This document shows positions 28,600-37,836 of a stretch of 64,000 nucleotides of DNA, in pieces (position 1 is the stretch's first letter; every line of letters starts with the position of its first letter). Position numbers and translations under genes: made by a program. Source of the DNA: Methyloligella sp. (GTDB lineage Bacteria; Pseudomonadota; Alphaproteobacteria; Rhizobiales; HXMU1428-3); contig BQJJ01000009.1 of NCBI GenBank assembly GCA_021604645.1, forward strand, positions 122,037 through 186,036, given 5' to 3'. The notes below the pieces were generated by a model, which was not told the origin of the DNA, did not search any database, and worked only from the letters and a program-made list of their open reading frames with translations.

Positions 28600-29913
28600 A
28601 TGTCTATGAATAGATTGTCGACATTTGTGAATAAAAATAATCAGCATAATGACGAAAAAGACCTTTTAGACCTTTTAGATAAACATGCTGGTGTTGGATT
28701 TTGGGATGCTGTCTTACATGATGGTGATCCAATGAATGAAAAAAGCCAGTGGACATGGTCATCAGAGTTTCGCAGGTTATGTGGTTTTTTTAATTCAGAT
28801 GATTTTCCAAATATAGTTCAATCCTGGGCTGATCGTTTGCATCCAGATGATGTCGAGACAACATTTGAACAGTTTTCTGAAGCGCTTTCTGGTGCAAAAA
28901 AAGGTTATGATGCCACCTACAGGTTGAAGGTATGTGATGGTACATATCGCTGGTTTCGCGCTACAGGTGGCGTGCTGCATGATGAAAAAGGCGTTCCTTT
29001 GCGAGCCTGTGGGTCATTAGTTGACATTCACGAAGCAAAAACGGCTGAACTTGTTCAAAAAGAAAGAGTGAATTTATTAAATGAATATATCTCCTCATTT
29101 GATAAGGAAATGAGCAAAAGTTTAGCAACTTCAATTGAAGCCGCCACGAACATGCAAGAGGCTGCTGAAAAACAAACAGTAATATCTCACCAAGCAAATG
29201 AGGATATCAAACGAGTGATTGGCGTTTCTAATATGATTTCAGGAGATGTGGCAAATATTTCAAGTACAACTGAAAGTCTATCAAGTTCAATATCTGAGAT
29301 CAGTTTAAAAGCCACAGAAGCCAGCGATGTCGCGAAGAATATTTCTGATGAAGCAAACCGTACAAATATAATCGTTCAGTCGTTAGCGTCGACGTCTCAG
29401 AAGATTGAAGAAATTATTGTATTGATCAGTTCTATTGCTGCGCAAACAAATCTTCTGGCATTGAATGCAACCATCGAGGCAGCAAGAGCTGGCGAAGCCG
29501 GAAAAGGTTTTGCAATAGTTGCGCAAGAAGTCAAAGCGCTAGCCGGACAAACAGCAAGTGCGACCGAAGAAATTAGCAATCAGGTCTTATCTATACAGAA
29601 AGAAACCAGTAATGCAGTTGAGGCAATTGATAAGGTAAGTGATATTAGTCAAAATATTACATCTCTGTCAAAAGGCATTGAGTGTGCGGTTGAAAAGCAA
29701 AATTCTTCTACAGCAGATATTTCTGTAAAGCTAAGCGGTCTAGTTTCATCCATGAAATCAGTAGCTAGTGACATTAACAAAGTTTCTTATGCCACTGAAA
29801 ACGGAGTGGCACTGAGTGAAAATACTCAATTAAAGTCGGAAGAAATATTTGGGCAGTCACAAAATATCAAATCACATATGACTGATTTTTTAGGGAAATT
29901 AAAGGCTTCGTAA
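28600..29913 (+). CDS. Soluble PAS-domain methyl-accepting chemotaxis protein
   Basis: 437 residues without transmembrane segments. A PAS fold (about 28-150, with [14 protein letters not shown] and [16 protein letters not shown]) is followed by a long coiled-coil signalling domain with the CheA/CheW-binding hairpin tip ([20 protein letters not shown] at about 285-310). It should relay a cytoplasmic cue such as redox state or a metabolite to the flagellar motor. The GTG at 28597 is also in frame, but ATG 28600 is taken. No chemotaxis genes are adjacent. Confidence 0.92.
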   Translation: MSMNRLSTFVNKNNQHNDEKDLLDLLDKHAGVGFWDAVLHDGDPMNEKSQWTWSSEFRRLCGFFNSDDFPNIVQSWADRLHPDDVETTFEQFSEALSGAKKGYDATYRLKVCDGTYRWFRATGGVLHDEKGVPLRACGSLVDIHEAKTAELVQKERVNLLNEYISSFDKEMSKSLATSIEAATNMQEAAEKQTVISHQANEDIKRVIGVSNMISGDVANISSTTESLSSSISEISLKATEASDVAKNISDEANRTNIIVQSLASTSQKIEEIIVLISSIAAQTNLLALNATIEAARAGEAGKGFAIVAQEVKALAGQTASATEEISNQVLSIQKETSNAVEAIDKVSDISQNITSLSKGIECAVEKQNSSTADISVKLSGLVSSMKSVASDINKVSYATENGVALSENTQLKSEEIFGQSQNIKSHMTDFLGKLKAS

Positions 29914-29949
29914 AAATAAGTTTTTAAAAAAAATTTTAGAAAGATATGA

Positions 29950-29977
29950 GGAGGTGCTAAAGGCATCTCCTTTTTTC
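29950..29977 (+). terminator. Terminator of the chemoreceptor gene
   Basis: GGAGGTGC/GCATCTCC stem with a TAAAG loop and a T6 tail. Confidence 0.85.
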
Positions 29978-30102
29978 TTGTAAAAATAGAAAAGTATTTT
30001 TTCAAGAAAACTCAATCGACGCCGGATAATTTTCCAGTTCTATCCATGTAATTAGACGAATAGCACAGAACCTCAATGAGAGTGAGTTACTGCGTATTTA
30101 TT

Positions 30103-30142
30103 AAGTGAAAATGTGAAGGTAAAAACCGTCACATTTTCACTT
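30103..30142 (-). terminator. Strong hairpin at the end of the 30177-31856 unit
   Basis: A perfect 14-bp inverted repeat: AAGTGAAAATGTGA at 30103-30116 and TCACATTTTCACTT at 30129-30142. It lies 35 bases past the stop codon of the minus-strand gene at 30177. The T-run is weak, so it may stabilise mRNA as well as terminate. Confidence 0.65.
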
Positions 30143-30176
30143 TTGAACAAAAATAACATCCAATTATTGTTTGAAC

Positions 30177-30374
30177 TTAATTTTGGTTTGATTCTTCTTT
30201 AGGACCGATTTTGTTTTCTGCAATCCATCGGGCTGCAAGCACAAGCGTTCCCATGCTAAAGTCTTTACCATGTTCGGTTACCATCTCTTGTGAGATAGCC
30301 GCTACACGCTGAAAGAATTTATCTTTGCTGATTTCGTCCTCTGTTAATTCATTCTTTTCTTCTGTTTGTGTCAT
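30177..30374 (-). CDS. Small acidic protein of unknown function
   Basis: 65 residues, mostly helical and charged, with a hydrophobic patch FSMGTLVLAARWIAENK. AAGGAAATGACATG gives a ribosome site. I do not recognise the family. It lies 28 bases after the WD40-like gene on the same strand and is probably co-transcribed with it. Confidence 0.6.
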   Translation of the reverse strand: MTQTEEKNELTEDEISKDKFFQRVAAISQEMVTEHGKDFSMGTLVLAARWIAENKIGPKEESNQN

Positions 30375-30402
30375 GTCATTTCCTTTATTTATTACTATTT
30401 AA

Positions 30403-31527
30403 TCACTTAAACATCTGAGGCGGGAAGTCGATGATCGCAGTATCGCCACCTTCAAAACCAATTGCTAAATGCTTGGCATCTTCTGACCAAGATAAGCTCT
30501 TAATTGAAGTGCCTTCGCTATGTAGTAGAAGTTCATCCGGAAGACCTGGTTTGGTTAGGATAACTTGACCGTTTTCATAACCAACTGCGATAAAATCGTT
30601 CTTAAAATTGGTAGCAACCATGGTCACCAGTACAAGACCTGAGCGCCCGGATTGTAATGCTTTGTGTGGTGATGCCTCTGTTTCTTCAGTCAGTGACCAT
30701 GCTGTTGTTCTAAAAGCACCCGAAGCTACAAAAATGTTTTCTTTTTCACACCAGCTCGCAGCTGTTACCGGACCTGGAAAATCGTTAAGGTAAGTCACTT
30801 TCCTGTCGTTCAAGGAAATGAGGGCAAGCCCATTATCTTCAAGTGTGCATAAAATCCATTCTTGATCAGCTTTCCAGTAAATGTTTGAAGACTTGGCTTT
30901 TAAAGCTATACGAATAGGCTCATCGCCAATGTTAGTTACATTCCAAATGGCGATTTCTTTTTCATTTGTCGCTGATAATTTTTTCCCATCAGGTGAAAAC
31001 GAGATAGCAGAAAAATTTGTAGAGCTTTGTGCAAAGATAACTTTCTTATTTATTTTTTCACCATAAATAAGAATTTTTTCTTTGCTGATGCAAGCTGATA
31101 GACCTGAAGAATAGTGATGATCTATGTCTATGATTGCACCATCTAATTTTTCTTCTGAATCAGAAATGTCACCATTAGCAGAAATGATTTTTATTTTACC
31201 GTTTTGATCACCGACCAGAAAAGAGCTTTCTTTATAGTTAGAGATTGGTAGGCTCTGATCACCCCCTAAGTCAATGATGTTCGCTTCCGTGATGGGAGTT
31301 GTTCTCGGTGTAATAGTTGATCGCCCTGTATCGCCACAAATTCTAATTCGCGTATGGGGCGCCTCTTCATCTGATAGTGAAATAATGACAAGGTGACCAT
31401 CAGCCGTTGAAAAACAGGCCGTGGTACCGCAATAATTTATAATGCTGTTTTTGACAGATTTACCAGTCGTCCATTTGCGACCAATCAAGTCAAAAAGGGA
31501 AGTTGTTTTTCTATTTTGTAGTGTCAT
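30403..31527 (-). CDS. WD40-repeat-like beta-propeller protein
   Basis: 374 residues without a signal peptide. Repeating units of about 40-45 residues with the pattern ...SxSPDGKKLSATN..EIAIWNV... (FSAISFSPDGKKL; SASWCEKENIF; SLSWSEDAKHLAIGF) show a WD40-type propeller, probably seven blades. Cytoplasmic WD40 proteins act as interaction scaffolds. It lies in an apparent unit with small proteins at 30177 and 31548 and shortly upstream of the monooxygenase operon, but a functional link is not shown. Confidence 0.75.
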   Translation of the reverse strand: MTLQNRKTTSLFDLIGRKWTTGKSVKNSIINYCGTTACFSTADGHLVIISLSDEEAPHTRIRICGDTGRSTITPRTTPITEANIIDLGGDQSLPISNYKESSFLVGDQNGKIKIISANGDISDSEEKLDGAIIDIDHHYSSGLSACISKEKILIYGEKINKKVIFAQSSTNFSAISFSPDGKKLSATNEKEIAIWNVTNIGDEPIRIALKAKSSNIYWKADQEWILCTLEDNGLALISLNDRKVTYLNDFPGPVTAASWCEKENIFVASGAFRTTAWSLTEETEASPHKALQSGRSGLVLVTMVATNFKNDFIAVGYENGQVILTKPGLPDELLLHSEGTSIKSLSWSEDAKHLAIGFEGGDTAIIDFPPQMFK

Positions 31528-31547
31528 TTTTCACCTATTAATTTTTT

Positions 31548-31856
31548 TTAATGTGAATTGATTTTGATTATTTTTTCATCAATCTCAGCAATTTCATCTT
31601 GTTTCGATTTTATTTGTGCCTCAGTATGGGAAAGTTTTTTTCTAATTTCAGAGAGTTCTTTCTCAATCTTTTTGAGGTTTTGAATTTCAGCTAAGCCTTG
31701 TTGCTCAATTAAATTTTGTAAATGCAATTGACTAACTTCAATGCCAGATATGTTCTGGGTCATTTTTAAAATCTCAGCGTTATGCTCTGATATTTGAAGC
31801 ACTAAAATTGTTCTTTTTGTCATTAATTTATCCAAGGCTTCAACTTGCAAATCCAT
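31548..31856 (-). CDS. Small coiled-coil protein
   Basis: 102 residues, almost entirely heptad-patterned coiled coil from about 30 to 98 (LKKIEKELSEIRKKLSHTEA). An AAGGAAAG site precedes the ATG. It ends 20 bases before the WD40-like gene. No domain family is recognised; a structural or dimerising role is inferred from the coil alone. Confidence 0.65.
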   Translation of the reverse strand: MDLQVEALDKLMTKRTILVLQISEHNAEILKMTQNISGIEVSQLHLQNLIEQQGLAEIQNLKKIEKELSEIRKKLSHTEAQIKSKQDEIAEIDEKIIKINSH

Positions 31857-31965
31857 AAAACTTTCCTTTGTATAAAAAATATTTTTGTTGCTTATTTTGA
31901 TTTGATAGATTGAGATTGTATTTTCTATCAGGAATTATTCGACCAGCATTTAAAGGACAGCACTT

Positions 31966-32226
31966 ATGTTCAATCCAATTGATAAGAAAATTTTGTTGGC
32001 TCTGAGTGAGGCGGCTAAAGAATTGTTTGGCGAAGATGATGAGTGCACTAAGTTTCTTGAAAGTTGTATTTCGAAGGGAACTGAGGGATTGGAAATACAA
32101 GACCGATTGTTGCAACTTACAGATATCGATCGAGATAAATTGCTGTCTACAGCACATCAAAAGTTGGTGCTCGGCCCTTCTGCTTGCTTGGGAATTTGGG
32201 AACCAGAAAATGACACTGTTCATTAA
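31966..32226 (+). CDS. Small protein of unknown function
   Basis: 86 residues, acidic and helical, with an AAAGGACAG site ahead of the ATG. Motifs such as KELFGEDDECTKFLESC and LGPSACLGIWEPEN look protein-like. The overlapping minus-strand frame is judged a shadow. It is oriented opposite to both neighbours. Confidence 0.55.
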   Translation: MFNPIDKKILLALSEAAKELFGEDDECTKFLESCISKGTEGLEIQDRLLQLTDIDRDKLLSTAHQKLVLGPSACLGIWEPENDTVH

Positions 32227-32242
32227 ATTATGATTTTTTTTC

Positions 32243-32707
32243 TTAATCATTAGAATACTTTGGGTTGCTAGTAAGTTTGTTTGACGCAATGAACTTGGGC
32301 AGGTCTTTAGCTTGTTTGGAAAATCTCTGCTCTGCAGCCTCAATGTGACCTTCAAGTGTATCCCAGATGTCGACCAGCATTAGAGAAGTTGCGTCTCCAA
32401 GCAGTTCCTCAAATTCTTTAAAACGTAATAACCTTTGAAGAGATACTCCGGTGAAAACAAAGTCCCTTAACTCAGCAGCATGTGCTTCTGCAAATAACCC
32501 TAAAAGAGGGTCTTCGTCTGGGTGAAACCCCTGGGAGTTCAGTTCATTTAAAATGAGTTCACGAAAATGATTAAAGAGCAAGTTTTGGCTTTCACCTAAA
32601 AAATCCATCTTAAAGACAAGATCATCTTTTGCTCTTTTTAAGAGAGCGTTTGTGACTTTGCTTTTATCGATTTGGAAATTTATAGGGCTCTTTTTTTTAT
32701 GACTCAT
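32243..32707 (-). CDS. Protein of unknown function near the monooxygenase operon
   Basis: 154 residues from ATG 32707, chosen because GGTGG lies five bases upstream; the frame is open to 32794. Predominantly helical and charged (LLFNHFRELILNELNSQGFH; AEAHAAELRDFVF). No transmembrane segment or signal. It is divergent from the di-iron monooxygenase operon and shares its long upstream region. I do not recognise the family. Confidence 0.6.
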   Translation of the reverse strand: MSHKKKSPINFQIDKSKVTNALLKRAKDDLVFKMDFLGESQNLLFNHFRELILNELNSQGFHPDEDPLLGLFAEAHAAELRDFVFTGVSLQRLLRFKEFEELLGDATSLMLVDIWDTLEGHIEAAEQRFSKQAKDLPKFIASNKLTSNPKYSND

Positions 32708-33338
32708 TTCATCCACCAAACCGTTGTTTAAATAAATTCTCGTCCTTTCATAGCTGAACAGAAAGGGCGTGAAGACTGTTTGGTAATAGAGCAAAAAAAT
32801 AAGTATAAATCAATAAAATTAGCGATAAAAATAAAATATACTTAGTCGTAGGAAGTAAAAAGAAAGTAATCGTTACAATTGTAAAGTTTAGTGTAAAAAA
32901 TCTTTACGATTTGCGGGTGTTTTTTTAGCAGTAAAGATAAGTGGACTTGTTAGTGCGTTGAAATAATTAAATAAAATATTATGGCACGATGATTGCTATT
33001 ATTACGGGGAGGTGTCGGACAAGGGATGTAAAGTCTCATTCGACACTAAAAGGTTTTTGGGGAGTTTCTGGGGAGAAGGTCTTGTTAGTGCCGTGTCTCG
33101 ACTTGCGTCGAAGGCTCGTGATTGACGAAATATTTCATTCCTTGTTTTGAGACAAACTACCTTTGAAAAAAAGATTTTGGCAGATCTGGATGATGGCCTT
33201 GGTGACCTGACAATGAGTTTCAGGTTGGGGTGTAGTTCTGATTGTTTGTCGAATAGCTATGACAGGCAACTCTTGTGGTGCCTGTTGAATAACAAAGAGA
33301 GTTTTGAGAGCTCTCTCTATAATGGAGGTTTTTGTTAA
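32708..33338 (+). promoter_or_regulatory. Monooxygenase operon control region and long 5' leader
   Basis: 631 bases. Inverted repeats TTACAATTGTAA (32873-32884) and GTAAAG...CTTTAC (32881-32907) lie about 100 bases upstream of the sigma-54 promoter, where activator sites are expected. Downstream, a leader of about 330 bases can form hairpins GTGTCG/CGACAC (33012-33046), ACAGGCA/TGCCTGT (33263-33286) and an AGAGAG/CTCTCT stem just before the GGAGG ribosome site (33324). The short reading frame at 33147-33338 is not convincing as a gene. Confidence 0.6.
32982..32997 (+). promoter_or_regulatory. Sigma-54 (-24/-12) promoter
   Basis: TGGCACG-ATGA-TTGCT is a full match to the sigma-54 consensus TGGCACG-N4-TTGCW. 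It precedes the monooxygenase operon, whose 3' neighbour is a sigma-54 activator gene. Confidence 0.9.
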
Positions 33339-35006
33339 ATGACATCTTTAACTTTGAACAAGATCACATCGCAACGGGGTATTCCTGTTGGTGAAGCAGC
33401 AAAAAAGATTGCTGATCTTGGTTGGAATCCTTCGTATGTGCAGGAAGCGGCTGTGCATCCGTCAGATTATAAAATTAATAAAGAACCGCGCGATCCCATG
33501 AAACAGGTTTTGCGGTCTTACTTCCCGATGGAAGAGGAAAAAGATAACCGTGTTTATGGTGCGCTTGATGCAGCTTTGCGTGGTGATATGTTCCGCAATG
33601 TCGAGCCACGTTGGGTTGAATGGATGAAGCTATTCTTAGCTATTATTCCTTTCCCGGAAATTTCAGCGGCACGTTCAATGGCTATGGTTGCTCGTCTAGC
33701 ACCTGGCGAAGAACTAAGAACGGGCTTTACCATGCAGATGGTTGATGAATTCCGTCATTCTACTATCCAGATGAACTTAAAAAAATGGTACATGGAAAAC
33801 TATATCGATCCAGCCGGTTTTGACATTACGGAAGAAGCTTTCGGTAAATGTTACGCCACCACCATTGGTCGACAATTTGGTGAAGGCTTTATCACTGGTG
33901 ATACAATGACCGCAGCCTGTATGTATCTAACAGTGGTTGCTGAAACGGCTTTTACAAATACTTTATTTGTTGCCATGCCATCTGAAGCAGCGCGAAATGG
34001 TGACTATGCACTGCCAACAGTTTTCCTTTCTGTGCAATCAGATGAAAGTCGTCACATTGGAAATGGTCACTCATTGCTTATGGCAGCTTTAAAAGAACCA
34101 GAAAATCATTTGCTTCTTGAGCGTGACCTTCGATATTCCTTCTGGCAAAACCACGCGATTGTTGATGCAGCGATTGGTACGTTTATCGAGTATGGTACAA
34201 CCAACCGTGATAAAGAAAAAGAATCATATGCTGAAATGTGGCACCGGTGGATCTTTGAAGATTACTATAGAACATACATGCTGCCGCTTGAGAAATATGG
34301 CATCAAAGTTCATCATGATGATGTTCATGCTGCTTGGAACCGTATCACTGAGAAGATGTATGTCCATAATACAGCGCAATTCTTTGCTGTTGGCTGGCCT
34401 GTTAACTTCTGGAGAATTGAAGCTCAAACAGAAAAAGATTTTGAATGGTTTGAACATAAATATCCAGGTTGGTATGCGAAGTTTGGTGAGTTCTGGAAAT
34501 GGTATGCGAAACTAAGCACACCAGGTCAAAAAGTTGTGACCTTTAATGAAGAAGTTGGTTATGTCTATCCTCATCGTTGCTGGAGCTGCTTAGTTCCGTG
34601 CTTGGTGCGTGAAGATATCGTAACTGATACTATTGATGGTCAACTTCACACCTTTGCTCACGAAATTGATCGTTGGACAGCTGTTGAAGCATTTGCTGAC
34701 GAATATCAAGGTCGTCCTACACCTGCAATGGGTAAATTTGGCGGAAAACGTGAGTGGGAAACACTCTATGATGGTTGGGATCTTGCCGATGCGATTAAGG
34801 ATCTTAACTTTGTTCGCCAGGATGGTAAGACACTTATTCCTCAACCCCATATGCGTTTTGATGACAAGGATATGTGGACCCTCGATGATGTGAGAGGACA
34901 CACCTTAGCGTCACCATTGAATATGCTTCGGAATATGACTGATGAACAACGTGAAGCCCATCTAACTGAGTATCGTGCTGGTTTTACTATTAACCCTTGT
35001 AACTAA
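33339..35006 (+). CDS. mimA: Soluble di-iron monooxygenase, hydroxylase large subunit
   Basis: Catalytic subunit of a bacterial multicomponent monooxygenase that inserts oxygen into a hydrocarbon or ketone. 555 residues. The carboxylate-bridged di-iron site is seen in two DExRH motifs: DEFRHS (about 136-141) and SDESRHIGN (about 234-242), with the first glutamate near FPEIS. The gene order large subunit, reductase, small subunit, coupling protein, GroEL is that of the propane/acetone/phenol monooxygenases MimABCD and PrmABCD, not of methane or toluene enzymes. Substrate is thus probably propane or another short alkane, or acetone; this is inference. GGAGG ten bases before ATG. Confidence 0.93.
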   Translation: MTSLTLNKITSQRGIPVGEAAKKIADLGWNPSYVQEAAVHPSDYKINKEPRDPMKQVLRSYFPMEEEKDNRVYGALDAALRGDMFRNVEPRWVEWMKLFLAIIPFPEISAARSMAMVARLAPGEELRTGFTMQMVDEFRHSTIQMNLKKWYMENYIDPAGFDITEEAFGKCYATTIGRQFGEGFITGDTMTAACMYLTVVAETAFTNTLFVAMPSEAARNGDYALPTVFLSVQSDESRHIGNGHSLLMAALKEPENHLLLERDLRYSFWQNHAIVDAAIGTFIEYGTTNRDKEKESYAEMWHRWIFEDYYRTYMLPLEKYGIKVHHDDVHAAWNRITEKMYVHNTAQFFAVGWPVNFWRIEAQTEKDFEWFEHKYPGWYAKFGEFWKWYAKLSTPGQKVVTFNEEVGYVYPHRCWSCLVPCLVREDIVTDTIDGQLHTFAHEIDRWTAVEAFADEYQGRPTPAMGKFGGKREWETLYDGWDLADAIKDLNFVRQDGKTLIPQPHMRFDDKDMWTLDDVRGHTLASPLNMLRNMTDEQREAHLTEYRAGFTINPCN

Positions 35007-35019
35007 TAAAAACGATTGT

Positions 35020-35043
35020 CCGGTGGGGAGTGTTCTCCACCGG
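35020..35043 (+). other. Intercistronic hairpin between large subunit and reductase genes
   Basis: CCGGTGGGGA (35020-35029) pairs with TCTCCACCGG (35034-35043) around a GTGT loop, without a T-run. It could protect the upstream mRNA end or lower expression of the following genes. Confidence 0.7.
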
Positions 35044-35078
35044 ATCATTCATCATATTTTGGGAGATGAAGTAAAATA

Positions 35079-36131
35079 ATGGGTGAAAATTATAATGTAC
35101 GTCTAGAACCAGTAGGTGTGGAAATCACTGTGGATGAAGACGAGACTATTTTAGACGCTGCTTTTCGCCAGGGTATTGCTCTACCGCACGGCTGCAAAGA
35201 AGGACAATGTTCAGCTTGTAAATGTGTTCTTATAGATGGTGAAGTAGATATGCTTAAATATTCTACATTTGCCTTGAGTGAAATGGAACGCGATACCAAT
35301 CATATTTTGTTATGTCGGGCTGTTTGTTATGAAGATGTTGAAGTCGAACTTCTGAATTACGATGAGGAAGCTCTATCAAAGTCTATAGCAGTACAAGAAT
35401 ATGAAGGTGGTATTGTTGCTTTTGACAAGTTAACTCATGATATTCGCAGTGTTCAGATTAAACTGGATGAAACCATCAAATTTTGGGCGGGGCAATATGT
35501 TGATATTATTATCGATACGCCTGAAGGAGAAACAATAAAACGTTCGTTTTCAATGGCCAATGTTCCAACACAAGGTGATGAGCTTTCTTTTATAATTAAG
35601 AAATATCCCGAAGGGCGTTTTTCAGGTCTGTTGGATTCTGGTGGGATTAAGGTTGGGCAAAAAGTCAAAGTTGTTGGACCTTATGGAGATTGTTTTCGTC
35701 GTGAAAACAGAGAAGGCGCTATTATTCTCGTAGCTGCTGGATCTGGTATGTCACCCATCTGGTCAATACTACACGACCATTTAGCAAGTGATGAAGAACG
35801 ACCTGTGTATTTCTTCTACGGAGCACGTACTCAGGAAGACCTGTTCTATCTTGATAAGATTTCAGAACTGACAAATTCAAATCAAAATATCAAGTTTATT
35901 CCAGTGCTGTCTCACGCTGAAGATGACACCAATTGGAATGGTGAACGAGGGTTTGTTCATGAAATCGTCGATCAAAAATTAAAAGAATTAGGAATTGATG
36001 GTGAAGGGGATGTTTATGCCTGCGGACCACCTCCTATGATCGATGCGTTATCACCAATGCTATTTATGAATGGCTTTGAACCAGAGCGAATTTTCTATGA
36101 CAAATTTACACCGTCAACACCAATTGAGTAA
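35079..36131 (+). CDS. mimB: Monooxygenase reductase (2Fe-2S, FAD, NADH)
   Basis: Transfers electrons from NADH to the hydroxylase. 350 residues: a plant-type ferredoxin domain at the N-terminus with cluster ligands CKEGQCSACKC (about 39-49) and a fourth Cys in LLCRAVC; an FAD domain with RSFSMAN; and an NAD domain with AGSGMSPIWSIL and YACGPPPM. GGGAG is well spaced upstream. It is the second gene of the operon. Confidence 0.95.
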   Translation: MGENYNVRLEPVGVEITVDEDETILDAAFRQGIALPHGCKEGQCSACKCVLIDGEVDMLKYSTFALSEMERDTNHILLCRAVCYEDVEVELLNYDEEALSKSIAVQEYEGGIVAFDKLTHDIRSVQIKLDETIKFWAGQYVDIIIDTPEGETIKRSFSMANVPTQGDELSFIIKKYPEGRFSGLLDSGGIKVGQKVKVVGPYGDCFRRENREGAIILVAAGSGMSPIWSILHDHLASDEERPVYFFYGARTQEDLFYLDKISELTNSNQNIKFIPVLSHAEDDTNWNGERGFVHEIVDQKLKELGIDGEGDVYACGPPPMIDALSPMLFMNGFEPERIFYDKFTPSTPIE

Positions 36132-36200
36132 ATCATTGGGGTTGATGAACTTTAAATCTAAAAACTAACTAAAAATTTTATAAAAAGGATGGAGGAAAAT

Positions 36201-37277
36201 ATGGGAGTTTTATCAAGCTCAGTCGGATCAGGTGCAGCAGGTGCTGCAAAGTTCTCAGATTCGGATAGTCGTAAATATCGTTATTTTGATCCGAAGGGAA
36301 AACGTCAATCACATTATGAAGATGTGACAGTTGATGTTCAGCCAGATCCAGAAAGGTATCTAATTCAAGATTGGATTATCAATTTTTCAGATGGTTCAGG
36401 GGCTTATGAAAAGAATGCGACTTCAGCTAAATCTTCAAATTGGCATGCATTCCGTGCGCCTGATGAAGAATGGGAAAGAACACATTATCAACGCCAGTCT
36501 AAAATTGTAGGCATGGTACAAAGCGTAATTAGCAATGCTCGCGCAAATAACGTACCTGAAGGTTATGATGGTGTTTGGCGCAAAGTTCTACAAAAGCATC
36601 TTGGTGCATGGAAACATGCAGAGTTTGGCCTTGGGACATCTCTTATGCGTGCTCAGCGTTTTGGTTATACCCAAATGATCAATAATGCGACGTTGACCAA
36701 CTCATCTTATAAACTCAGATTATCGCAAGACATTACTCTTTTTCTTGCCGAAGTCGGTATGGAACTAGACGGTTGGAATGATGAATTGGGTAAAGAGACC
36801 TGGATGAATGATCCTATTTGGCAAGGTACCCGTGAAGCGATTGAAACAATAATGGGGGCCGAAGATTATCTGGAGCAATATTTTGCCAGTAACATAATTT
36901 TTGAACCAATGGTTGGAGAACTTATACGTTCTGGCTTCTTTATGCGTATTGCTGCTGCCAATAATGACCCTATAACACCACCAGTTATCTCTGCAGCCGA
37001 AGCAGACTATGAGCGCAATCTCGCCAATACAATTGACCTCATGTACACATTGATTAATGATCCGCAACACGGAAATGAGAATAGAGCTCTCTTTGCTGGT
37101 TGGGCCAAGAAACATGGAACGCTTGCAAATAAAGCCGCTCTTGGATTGCAACCGATTTGGTCAGAACCTCACACAAAACCAATTTCATTTGATGATGTAC
37201 GAGCTCAATCCCATGAGCGTGTAAATCATATACTAGGCGAGTTGGGTATCGGTGATGTTCTTAACGGCATTATTTAA
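36201..37277 (+). CDS. mimC: Monooxygenase hydroxylase small subunit
   Basis: Non-catalytic ferritin-fold partner of the large subunit. 358 residues with the family pattern RKYRYFDPKGKRQSHYEDVT near the start, WHAFRAPDEEWERTHYQRQS and LRLSQDITLFLAEVG. ATG 36201 is chosen because GGAGG lies five bases ahead; ATG 36189 would overlap that site. Confidence 0.93.
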   Translation: MGVLSSSVGSGAAGAAKFSDSDSRKYRYFDPKGKRQSHYEDVTVDVQPDPERYLIQDWIINFSDGSGAYEKNATSAKSSNWHAFRAPDEEWERTHYQRQSKIVGMVQSVISNARANNVPEGYDGVWRKVLQKHLGAWKHAEFGLGTSLMRAQRFGYTQMINNATLTNSSYKLRLSQDITLFLAEVGMELDGWNDELGKETWMNDPIWQGTREAIETIMGAEDYLEQYFASNIIFEPMVGELIRSGFFMRIAAANNDPITPPVISAAEADYERNLANTIDLMYTLINDPQHGNENRALFAGWAKKHGTLANKAALGLQPIWSEPHTKPISFDDVRAQSHERVNHILGELGIGDVLNGII

Positions 37278-37359
37278 TGGAAATTTTTTTCGCTCTTTCC
37301 GGCGTGATACGTCGGAAAGAGATAATCAAACTAAGAATTATAATAGAAGGAATGTATCT

Positions 37360-37728
37360 ATGTCAGATGTAAGTCGTGGTGAAGCTCATGATAATATTTT
37401 TAAGTCGATGAACGACCTTGAATTTAAACAAACTATTTCTCATCAGTGTGGCGTGACGATGAATGAGTCAGTTGAGGCTCGTGCTATTTCTGAATTTATG
37501 GCAACAAAACCAGATGTAACCGTCACAAATATGCCGGCTATGATTAGAATAGATGGCGTTGGCAAACTCATCTTTAAAATGGATGAAATTAGCGACATTC
37601 TTGGACGTGAAATGAATGCTGAAACCTTTGAAGTGAATACATCAACTCACTATGGTCGCATGGTTCGTATCGATGATAATACCGTGATCCTCTTTGGTGA
37701 TATGGATGAGATGATGGAATATATCTAA
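37360..37728 (+). CDS. mimD: Monooxygenase coupling (effector) protein, MmoB/DmpM family
   Basis: 122 residues. Binds the hydroxylase and controls oxygen activation and substrate entry. The family core is visible in GVTMNESVEARAISEFM, PAMIRIDGVGKLIFKMDEI and THYGRMVRIDD. AGAAGGA precedes ATG 37360; the frame is open upstream into the end of the small-subunit gene but that part is not family-like. Confidence 0.92.
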   Translation: MSDVSRGEAHDNIFKSMNDLEFKQTISHQCGVTMNESVEARAISEFMATKPDVTVTNMPAMIRIDGVGKLIFKMDEISDILGREMNAETFEVNTSTHYGRMVRIDDNTVILFGDMDEMMEYI

Positions 37729-37751
37729 TTGATATTTCATTGCTAGTACTA

Positions 37752-37792
37752 ATGTCAGGCGGTCTTTGAAACTATATGGGGCCGTCTGACAT
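37752..37792 (+). other. Intercistronic hairpin before the GroEL-like gene
   Basis: ATGTCAGGCGG pairs with CCGTCTGACAT across a loop of about 18 bases. There is no T-run, so partial attenuation or mRNA stabilisation is more likely than full termination. Confidence 0.6.
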
Positions 37793-37836
37793 TGAAAGCA
37801 TAATAATAAAAATTATTGAACTAGGAGGAAAGTCAT

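Noticed and set aside
31840..32355. 171-codon minus-strand frame
   Set aside because: It overlaps the better supported plus-strand gene at 31966 and the next gene, has no ribosome site and poor composition.
33147..33338. 63-codon frame in the monooxygenase leader
   Set aside because: No ATG/GTG with a ribosome site and the frame runs into the large-subunit gene's own ribosome site; better seen as leader RNA.
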